A stretch of 5,048 nucleotides of DNA, taken from Sphingomonadales bacterium (GTDB lineage: Bacteria > Pseudomonadota > Alphaproteobacteria > Sphingomonadales > Sphingomonadaceae). Under the pieces are notes generated by a model. The model saw nothing but the letters and a program-made list of their open reading frames with translations, did not search any database and was not told the DNA's origin. A program made the position numbers and the translations under genes. The number at the start of each line of letters is the position of its first letter. Within the stretch, counting starts at the first letter, position 1. The stretch spans positions 1-5,048 of the forward strand of contig JAFLDC010000242.1 of the NCBI GenBank assembly GCA_017302775.1. The letters are read 5' to 3'. Shown here one piece after another: positions 1 to 5,048 of this stretch.

Positions 1-534
<534 letters not shown>

Positions 535-570
535 CTAGGCTGGTGAATCCGCGATTGCAACCCGGTAAAA

Positions 571-603
571 GGTCGTACGACCAACTATTTGCTGATAATA
601 GTT
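571..603. repeat. two adjacent inverted repeats at the proposed mdh promoter
   Basis: GGTCGTACGACC (571-582) is a perfect 12-bp palindrome. Directly beside it, AACTATT (583-589) and AATAGTT (597-603) form a 7-bp inverted repeat with a 7-nt spacer. The second repeat overlaps the candidate -10 element and the first lies just after the expected transcription start. Such placement would suit a repressor site or a 5' mRNA hairpin. A single 12-bp palindrome is expected about once by chance in a window this size, so only the clustering is suggestive. Confidence 0.4.
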
Positions 604-622
604 CGCAATTGCAAATATACAA
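595..622 (-). promoter_or_regulatory. candidate sigma-70-type promoter of mdh
   Basis: On the minus strand, TTGTAT (622-617) and TATTAT (600-595) are separated by 16 nt. The -10 element matches TATAAT at 5 of 6 positions; the -35 matches TTGACA only at TTG. The element sits in the only AT-rich patch upstream of mdh, just past the hairpin that closes the preceding gene. The start site would be near 588, giving a leader of roughly 150 nt. This is prediction by eye only. Confidence 0.4.
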
Positions 623-645
623 GCCAGCCGCTTGCTGAGGCTATG

Positions 646-688
646 GCGAAGCGCCCCCGATCGGTCGAGCCGTTCGGGGGCGCTTCGC
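646..688 (-). terminator. strong hairpin at the end of the 105-aa gene, probable terminator without a U-tract
   Basis: Arms 646-660 and 674-688 are perfectly complementary over 15 bp (GCGAAGCGCCCCCGA pairs with TCGGGGGCGCTTCGC). After a T-T mismatch three more C-G pairs can form inside, leaving a 5-nt loop (665-669). It lies 31 bp after the stop of the small minus-strand gene and before the mdh promoter, the right place for a transcript end. Neither strand shows a run of T after the stem, so it does not meet the classical intrinsic-terminator rule; it may act as a terminator of relaxed type or as a 3'-end stabiliser. Confidence 0.6.
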
Positions 689-719
689 TGCGATACCAGT
701 GTTTTGTGGCAGGCAGGGG

Positions 720-1037
720 CTAGCGTTGCGGGCGGCGGGCGAGATTGCTGACCAGTGCCACCGCCATCCGCCGGTCCAAGGCGCGGCAGATCGCCAGCCA
801 ATGCTGGAAGGCCTGCCGGTCATCCGCGAAATATGCCTGTCGCGCATGGTCGCGCGCATTGGCGGCCGCCGACAATCCAAGCCGGGAAAAATGGCCCAGC
901 GCCGGGCGCAGGATTGCGGCGTGGTGTGCCTCATCGTCATTGTCATTGGCGGCCAGCGCCGCGATCCGCACGATCCGGGTCCGGGGTACATAGTTCGGCA
1001 ATACTGCCTGACGGGCAGCAGCAAATCGAAAGGTCAT
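720..1037 (-). CDS. small uncharacterised protein, 105 aa
   Basis: No family could be named. The protein starts MTFRFAAARQ, has a short basic and hydrophobic N-terminal part (about 1-30), then an Asn-Asp-Asn-Asp stretch at 31-34, then a mostly helical-looking region rich in Ala, Arg and His (about 36-105) with a central QAFQHWLAICRALDRR segment and a basic tail. There is no clear signal peptide, membrane segment or metal site, so a soluble cytoplasmic protein is most likely. The ATG at 1037 is preceded by AAAGAAG, ending 6 nt upstream, a moderate ribosome binding site. It lies 108 bp after the cell wall hydrolase on the same strand, with a weak stem-loop between them, and ends at a strong hairpin. 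It is preferred over overlapping frames because its composition is protein-like and it fits between the flanking signals. Function unknown. Confidence 0.7.
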   Translation of the reverse strand: MTFRFAAARQAVLPNYVPRTRIVRIAALAANDNDDEAHHAAILRPALGHFSRLGLSAAANARDHARQAYFADDRQAFQHWLAICRALDRRMAVALVSNLARRPQR

Positions 1038-1082
1038 GCGCGGCTTCTTTTGTCTGGATCTGGTTGCGACACCGAAAGCTGC

Positions 1083-1102
1083 CTTAGCGCCGCCTCGCTA
1101 AG
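1083..1102 (-). terminator. weak stem-loop between hydrolase and small gene
   Basis: CTTAGCG (1083-1089) and CGCTAAG (1096-1102) form a 7-bp perfect stem with a 6-nt loop, 43 nt past the hydrolase stop codon. On the minus strand it is followed by GGCAGCTTTCGG, with only three T residues. It could be a weak terminator or a processing hairpin. An alternative GCCTC/GAGGC pairing overlaps it, so the fold is not certain. Confidence 0.35.
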
Positions 1103-1145
1103 TCTTCGTGTGAGGCTATGGTTGCCGCACGTTTACCAAATCCGA

Positions 1146-2312
1146 TCAGCCGCCGGGATTGCCGATCCATTTGCCGGAGTTCTGAAATTCCGGCTTCACA
1201 CCGGTGGTGTCCGGCAGCTTGTCACCCGTGTACTGGCGGTCGCCGCCGCGCTGCTCCACATCGGGGGCATACCGCGGTGCCGGTGCCGGACGGGCCGGTG
1301 CCTGGCCAACATCACCGGCCTGATTGAGCGCTCCCGGGTTAGCCTGAACTGCAGACTGCAAGCCGCTGTCATAGGCCTTTTGCAGCGCAAGTGGATCAAG
1401 CACGGGATCCGCGATCTTGTCTGCCGCGGGGTTGCGGGCATGCGGCGCTGCCATCGGCTCGCCGCCAGCATAGGCAAAGCGGAAGGTGCCGCTTTGCCCG
1501 GCCTTGCCCTTGAAGCTGTAAAAGCGGTGCGCGCCGATCGTGGTGATGAAGTTCAGGCTGGGTGCCCAGTACGGGTGGATCTGGATGGTGTGATAATGCG
1601 TCGCCAGACCCACTGACGGCTCGACGTAACCGGACAGCGCGGCCATGGCCGTTCGCCGTGCCCGGTCCCAGAAGAACGCCGAAGGTCTACGGGCCAGGGC
1701 GCCATCGCAGGTAAAGCTGAACTGGCATCCGGTGACGCGTTCGCTCCCCTGATAGACTACCCCGCAGACCGTGTTGGGATAGGCCGGATGCGCAACCCGG
1801 TTAAGGACGACCTGGGCAACGGCCCGCTGGCCCTGATCGGGCTCGCTCGCGGCCTCATAATAGATGGCGGCGGTCAGGCAATCGAGCGCACGGGTCCGGT
1901 CAATGCCTGACAGGTCCATCCGCATTGCCCGCGCGACCGGACCACCGGCAAAGTCCGTCAGGCTGGCCATGGTGCCGTCGGTGGCGAACTGGGCATCGGC
2001 CAAAGCGGTGGGTTCGCTCTCGTCGGAGGTCAGATAGTAGAACGCTGATCCCGGAAACGAGGCGCCGTGCTGTTCGAACGGCATCGGCTCCAGCGCCAAT
2101 TCGGCAGAGCCGGCCGTGCCGATATCGAACGGCTGCCAGCCATCGGGCGCGGCCAGCGCGGGGACGGCCACCGCTGTCAGCAACACCAGGGCACGGCGGC
2201 CGATGTGCTTGCGCCGCGCCCGCGAACCGAGCTTGCGCAGGCCGCGCCGCTTCAGCCGTGCGGTGAAATCGCGCGGGCGTGGTTCATAGGGCAGGGCGAA
2301 AGATTGGTTCAT
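1146..2312 (-). CDS. SleB-family cell wall hydrolase (Hydrolase_2), membrane-anchored or secreted
   Basis: Predicted peptidoglycan hydrolase of the SleB/CwlJ family (Hydrolase_2, PF07486), whose members act as lytic transglycosylases; in Gram-negatives it would work in the periplasm. The 388-residue protein has a very basic N-terminus (14 Lys/Arg in residues 12-40), a short hydrophobic segment at 41-55 that is a signal peptide or anchor, a linker with little recognisable sequence (56-140), the catalytic domain at about 142-270, and a Pro/Ala/Gln-rich, probably disordered tail (285-388). Family hallmarks are CLTAAIYYEAASEP (145-158) with Glu153 as the likely catalytic acid, QVVLNRVAHPAYP (167-179), GCQFSFTCDG (195-204) and ATHYHT (237-242). 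Cys183, Cys196 and Cys202 may form disulfides. ATG 2312 is the only sensible start, but it lacks a clear Shine-Dalgarno sequence. It is divergent from the B12 operon and unlikely to be functionally tied to it. Confidence 0.9.
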   Translation of the reverse strand: MNQSFALPYEPRPRDFTARLKRRGLRKLGSRARRKHIGRRALVLLTAVAVPALAAPDGWQPFDIGTAGSAELALEPMPFEQHGASFPGSAFYYLTSDESEPTALADAQFATDGTMASLTDFAGGPVARAMRMDLSGIDRTRALDCLTAAIYYEAASEPDQGQRAVAQVVLNRVAHPAYPNTVCGVVYQGSERVTGCQFSFTCDGALARRPSAFFWDRARRTAMAALSGYVEPSVGLATHYHTIQIHPYWAPSLNFITTIGAHRFYSFKGKAGQSGTFRFAYAGGEPMAAPHARNPAADKIADPVLDPLALQKAYDSGLQSAVQANPGALNQAGDVGQAPARPAPAPRYAPDVEQRGGDRQYTGDKLPDTTGVKPEFQNSGKWIGNPGG

Positions 2313-2480
2313 CCGGTTCTGTCAGCTCATATGACGCGCTGCGCGCGTAGTCTCGATCGGCAGGCAATTCCACCGGGAAAATGATGGCGTTCCGGACCGG
2401 GACGTTTCGCGGCCATAGCGTTAAGCGGTTAAGAAAAGCCCCAACTTGCGCAGCGGGACATAGCGCGGTAGAGCCCCAGC
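2313..2480. promoter_or_regulatory. divergent intergenic region upstream of hydrolase and B12 operon
   Basis: This segment must hold the promoters of the hydrolase (minus) and of the riboswitch transcript (plus), but neither is obvious. For the plus strand, TTGCGC (2446-2451) and TAGAGC (2469-2474) are 17 nt apart and would place the start near 2480, just before the aptamer; the matches are poor. Other visible items are a direct repeat GTTAAG at 2420-2425 and 2428-2433, and an inverted repeat ACGCGC/GCGCGT (2334-2339 and 2343-2348, 3-nt spacer) 22 nt upstream of the hydrolase start codon. No coding frame here is convincing. Confidence 0.4.
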
Positions 2481-2652
2481 CACGTCATCGGTTGTCCGGG
2501 AAACCGGACCTAAGAGGGAAGCAGGTGAAGTACCTGCGCTGCCCCCGCAACTGTGACCGGGGAGCGATGCGTCCCACGTGCCACTGGGCTGATGCCCGGG
2601 AAGGCGGGCGCAAAGCAACGATCCGGAAGCCAGGAGACCTGCCCATGACGGT
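2481..2652 (+). ncRNA. cobalamin (vitamin B12) riboswitch aptamer
   Basis: A leader-RNA aptamer that binds cobalamins and controls the downstream uptake genes. The conserved blocks occur in the right order. The closing helix P1 pairs CGTCAT (2483-2488) with ATGACG (2645-2650). A GAAA-capped hairpin follows (2495-2499 with 2504-2508), then TAAGAGGGAA (2511-2520), a variable hairpin GCAGGT/ACCTGC (2521-2526 with 2532-2537), and CCGCAACTGTGACC (2545-2558) closed by CCCC/GGGG. Next come GCCACTG (2580-2586) and GGGAAGGC (2598-2605) around a GGGC/GCCC hairpin, and finally the B12 box AGCCAGGAGACCTGCC (2628-2643). All landmarks of the Rfam Cobalamin family are present, so it should be functional. 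Its place directly before a BtuB-type receptor supports B12 specificity. Confidence 0.96.
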
Positions 2653-2757
2653 CGTTCCGCAGCCGGGCGGGGTGTACCGGATGTAAGCAGGGACCCGCGA
2701 TTTCGTGCGGGCCGCCTCGCCATGAACGGCATTCGTTCATTGGTTTGAGGAATGCTT
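2653..2757 (+). promoter_or_regulatory. riboswitch expression platform with RBS-sequestering hairpin
   Basis: Between the aptamer and the receptor gene, ATGAACG (2722-2728) and CGTTCAT (2734-2740) form a perfect 7-bp hairpin with loop GCATT. Below it, across an internal loop, CCTC (2715-2718) can pair with the Shine-Dalgarno GAGG (2747-2750). CCGCC (2712-2716), which overlaps the CCTC arm, can instead pair with GGCGG (2666-2670), freeing the ribosome binding site. A further hairpin CCCGC/GCGGG (2694-2698 with 2707-2711) precedes them. No U-run follows any stem, so control of translation initiation is more likely than transcription termination, as in most proteobacterial btuB leaders. Pairings were read by eye. 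Confidence 0.6.
2747..2750 (+). promoter_or_regulatory. ribosome binding site of btuB that decides the start codon
   Basis: GAGG lies 7 nt before ATG 2758 but only 1 nt before the in-frame ATG 2752. Ideal spacing selects 2758 and gives a signal peptide beginning MKYLFLLG, with a typical Lys at position 2. It is also the element masked by the proposed sequestering stem. Confidence 0.7.
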
Positions 2758-4653
2758 ATGAAATATCTGTTTTTGCTGGGTTGTTCGCTGGCTGTTGTCT
2801 CGCCGGCCTGGGCGGATGGCAAGAAACCGCCGCTTCAGGATGCTGCGCTGCCGTGCGGAGAATGGACGTCGGATTGCGAAGCTGGCTTGGGGCAACGCGG
2901 TGTTTCCGATAGCGAAATCACCGTTACCGCCACCGGACTGTGGTCCAGGCGTTCCGATAGCGGTCAGTCGATCGCAGTCATCACGGCGCAAGACCTTGCC
3001 ACCATCCAGGGGGCTGACCCGATCCGGGGGATCGAACGCCTCCCCGGCGTGTCGCTGGCCCGCAGTGGTGGCCTTGGCAGTCAGACCAGCCTGTTCGTGC
3101 GCGGGGCCAACTCCGAACAGCTGCTGGTCACGATCGACGGTATCCGCATGGACGACACAGCGGCGCCTTCTGGCGGGTTTGATCTGGGCACGCTGTTGGC
3201 TCGCGGGATCGGCCGGATCGAACTGCTGCGCGGTTCGAACAGTCTGGCCTGGGGTTCGAATGCTATTGGCGGGGTGCTTGCCATTTCCAGCGACACCCGG
3301 CCTGGCGCGCGTGGCACGCTGGAATATGGTGCCCACGACACCATTGACGCCAGCGCCGGATTTGGCCTGTCTGGCCAACGTGCGTCGCTCGCCCTGAACG
3401 GCGGCTATCTCAGCAGCGACGGCATCTCGGCATTCGCGGGCGGCACCGAGCCGGATGCGTTCCGCCAGTGGCAGGTGAGCGGCCAGGGTTCGCTAAACCT
3501 CGGTGCGAATTTCCGCATCAACGCCGCCGGCCGCTATGCCGATAGCCGGGTTGGGTTCGATGGCTATCCCGCGCCGACCTACAGCGTGTTCAGCGATACG
3601 CCTGAATACCAGACCACCCGCCAAGGCGCGGGCCGGGTCGGCCTGGACTATGATGGCGACGGTTTTGAACTGAGCAGCCGCCTGGCGCTGTCCGACACCC
3701 GCCGGGCCTATTTCGATCCAACCTATGGCTCCGCCCCCAATTTCGAGACGAGTGGGAGGTCCGTTCATGTCAATCTGACTGGCCGGGCCGATCTGACTGA
3801 CTCTGTCCAGCTCGATTTCGGCGCGGACGGCGATTGGTCGCGCTATGCCACGACCTTCGATCCGCACCAGTCCGCGCGCGCGATCGGTGGACACGTCCTG
3901 CTGGGATATCACACCAATGCCGTTCACCTGACCGGGGGCGGGCGGATCGACGATCACGACCGGTTCGGTCGTCACGCGACCTTCGGTGCCAATGGCAGCT
4001 GGGCGCTGGGCGGAAACTGGCGGCTGCGCGCATCGTGGGGGCAGGGCTTCAAGGCGCCGACCCTGTCGCAGCTCTATGGCTATGGGGCCAATCCCGGACT
4101 TGAGCCAGAGACCAGCGAGGCATTCGATGCCGGGCTGGAATATGGCAGCTCCGATGGCAAGGGGCACTTTGCCGCGACCCTGTTCCGCCGCGACAGCACC
4201 AACCTCATCGATTACGTTTTCCCCACCGGCTATTTCAACATTGGCCGGGCCCGTGCCCAGGGCTTCGAGCTGGCAGGCGCGGCGCAGGTTTCCGATAACT
4301 TCTCGGTCCGCGCGGCCTATACCTTCCTCGACGCGACCAACCGCGCGACCGGCAAGCAACTGGCCCGCCGCCCGCGCCATGCGCTGTCGGCCTCGCTCGA
4401 CTGGACCACGCCGCTGGCCAGCCTTGCGCTGGGGGCCGACGCCCGGCTGGTGGGTGACAGCTTTGATGATGCGGGCAACTTCACCGTAATCGACGGTCAC
4501 GCCTTGCTGACCTTGCGGGCCAGCTTGCCACTGGGCGATCGGATTGCGCTGTATGGCCGGATCGAGAACGTCACCGATGCCCGTTACGAAACGGTCAAAG
4601 GTTATGGCGCTTATGGCCGGTCGGCTTATGCCGGGGTGCGGCTCACGTGGTAA
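2758..4653 (+). CDS. btuB: TonB-dependent vitamin B12 outer-membrane receptor, BtuB family
   Basis: Outer-membrane 22-strand barrel with an N-terminal plug that imports cobalamin using TonB/ExbB/ExbD energy. The 631-aa product has a signal peptide at 1-19 (cleavage after SPAWA), a 30-residue spacer containing Cys33 and Cys40, a TonB-box-like stretch DSEITVTATG (51-60), and a plug domain (about 60-180) with motifs RGIERLPGVSL (90-100), SLFVRGANSEQLLVTIDGIR (111-130) and RIELLRGSNSLAWGSNAIGG (153-172). The barrel runs from about 185 to the end, with the family signatures FKAPTLSQLYG (431-441), NPGLEPETSEAFDAGLEY (445-462) and RIENVTDARYETVKGYGAYG (601-620). It ends in Trp rather than the usual Phe, still the aromatic residue needed for barrel assembly. 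Length is close to E. coli BtuB. The B12 riboswitch upstream and the binding-protein gene overlapping its end support cobalamin over iron siderophores as substrate. Confidence 0.92.
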   Translation: MKYLFLLGCSLAVVSPAWADGKKPPLQDAALPCGEWTSDCEAGLGQRGVSDSEITVTATGLWSRRSDSGQSIAVITAQDLATIQGADPIRGIERLPGVSLARSGGLGSQTSLFVRGANSEQLLVTIDGIRMDDTAAPSGGFDLGTLLARGIGRIELLRGSNSLAWGSNAIGGVLAISSDTRPGARGTLEYGAHDTIDASAGFGLSGQRASLALNGGYLSSDGISAFAGGTEPDAFRQWQVSGQGSLNLGANFRINAAGRYADSRVGFDGYPAPTYSVFSDTPEYQTTRQGAGRVGLDYDGDGFELSSRLALSDTRRAYFDPTYGSAPNFETSGRSVHVNLTGRADLTDSVQLDFGADGDWSRYATTFDPHQSARAIGGHVLLGYHTNAVHLTGGGRIDDHDRFGRHATFGANGSWALGGNWRLRASWGQGFKAPTLSQLYGYGANPGLEPETSEAFDAGLEYGSSDGKGHFAATLFRRDSTNLIDYVFPTGYFNIGRARAQGFELAGAAQVSDNFSVRAAYTFLDATNRATGKQLARRPRHALSASLDWTTPLASLALGADARLVGDSFDDAGNFTVIDGHALLTLRASLPLGDRIALYGRIENVTDARYETVKGYGAYGRSAYAGVRLTW

Positions 4654-5048
4654 GAGCCTTGGCCCCGCTGATCGCGCTGGTGCTGGTGGGCTGTACCGCA
4701 GCCCCCGCGCGTGATGCGGGGCAAGGACTGCCGACGATCGTCAGCCTGAATCCCTGCACCGATGCGATCCTGGCCGAAGTGGCTGATCCATCGCAGATCC
4801 TGGCGATCTCCCACTACAGTCACGATCCTGCCGCCAGTTCGATGGACCTGGCGGCCGCGCAGCGCTTCCCGGCCGTTTCGGGAACGGTGGAGGAGGTGCT
4901 GGCATTGCGGCCGGACGTGGTGGTTGGCGGTACGTTCATGGCTCCGGCCACCGTTGCGGCGCTGAACCGACTGGGGATGCGGCTGGAGCAGGTCGGCATC
5001 GCCCGCTCCGTTCCCGAAAGCGCGGCGCAGATCACACGGCTCGCCGCC
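4647..5048 (+). CDS. btuF: periplasmic cobalamin-binding lipoprotein, BtuF-like (Peripla_BP_2), N-terminal 134 residues
   Basis: Substrate-binding component of an ABC importer of the FecCD/BtuCD type (Peripla_BP_2, PF01497); it should take B12 arriving through the receptor and pass it to an inner-membrane permease outside the window. The frame is open from GTG 4647 to the edge (134 codons). It overlaps the receptor stop codon by 7 nt, so translation is probably coupled; the only upstream purine block is GGGG (4633-4636). The N-terminus MVRALAPLIALVLVGC ends in a lipobox, LVGC with Cys16, predicting a lipoprotein. The lobe-1 signature follows: LPTIVSLNPCTDAILAEV (28-45), ISHYSHDP (54-61) and VEEVLALRPDVVVGG (77-91). 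Relatives are about 260-300 residues long. B12 specificity is inferred from the shared riboswitch and operon; family membership is firm. Confidence 0.87.
   Translation, partial: MVRALAPLIALVLVGCTAAPARDAGQGLPTIVSLNPCTDAILAEVADPSQILAISHYSHDPAASSMDLAAAQRFPAVSGTVEEVLALRPDVVVGGTFMAPATVAALNRLGMRLEQVGIARSVPESAAQITRLAA

Noticed and set aside
699..1616. Long plus-strand open frame of 305 codons
   Set aside because: It lies antisense across the 105-aa gene and the end of the cell wall hydrolase, shows no recognisable domain, and is explained by the high GC content opening shadow frames.
2420..2433. TTAA-N4-TTAA resembling a CtrA binding site
   Set aside because: The alphaproteobacterial CtrA motif needs a 7-nt spacer between TTAA halves; here it is 4 nt. 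It is kept only as a short direct repeat.
2381..2686. Plus-strand 101-codon frame across the leader region
   Set aside because: It runs through the conserved riboswitch aptamer; those bases are explained by RNA structure, and no protein motif or RBS supports it.
2681..2686. ATG-TAA minimal start-stop upstream of btuB
   Set aside because: No ribosome binding site at the right distance; six bases of this kind are expected by chance.
2722..2748. Possible 8-codon leader peptide (MNGIRSLV) ending at the btuB ribosome binding site
   Set aside because: There is no Shine-Dalgarno sequence before its ATG, and the bases are better explained as arms of the perfect hairpin 2722-2740.
3493..4500. Minus-strand open frame of 335 codons
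   Set aside because: It is fully antisense to the receptor gene, whose barrel and plug motifs are unambiguous; no domain is visible in the antisense product.

Overview
The window looks like chromosomal DNA from a sphingomonad-type alphaproteobacterium (Novosphingobium/Sphingomonas/Erythrobacter relatives). The reasons are high GC content, a malate dehydrogenase beginning [10 protein letters not shown], a SleB-type cell wall hydrolase in a non-spore-former, and a small protein with an Asn-Asp-Asn-Asp stretch of the kind common in alphaproteobacteria. The genus is an inference; no rRNA or other marker is present.

Left half, all on the minus strand, read from 2312 down to 1: a SleB-family cell wall hydrolase (1146-2312), a small uncharacterised 105-residue protein (720-1037), then the first 145 codons of malate dehydrogenase mdh (1-435, running off the left edge). 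A weak stem-loop (1083-1102) separates the first two genes. A perfect 15-bp hairpin (646-688) closes the small gene, and a likely mdh promoter lies just beyond it (595-622). The mdh leader holds two inverted repeats around the proposed -10 and transcription start.

Right half, plus strand: a vitamin B12 uptake operon. A class-I-like cobalamin riboswitch (about 2481-2652) is followed by an expression platform (2653-2757) in which the ribosome binding site of the next gene can be masked by a local hairpin. Then come a BtuB-type TonB-dependent outer-membrane receptor (2758-4653, 631 aa) and, overlapping its end by 7 nt, the start of a periplasmic-binding-protein-2 family lipoprotein (from GTG 4647 to the right edge), best read as the BtuF-like cobalamin-binding component. 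The model is standard: B12 binds the leader RNA and reduces translation of the receptor and binding protein; when B12 is scarce, the receptor brings cobalamin across the outer membrane with TonB energy and the lipoprotein delivers it to an inner-membrane ABC importer that should lie beyond the window.

Nothing here requires a new system. The parts most worth a second look are the switching helices downstream of the B12 aptamer, the lipoprotein form and translational coupling of the binding protein, the palindromes at the mdh promoter, and the uncharacterised 105-aa protein.
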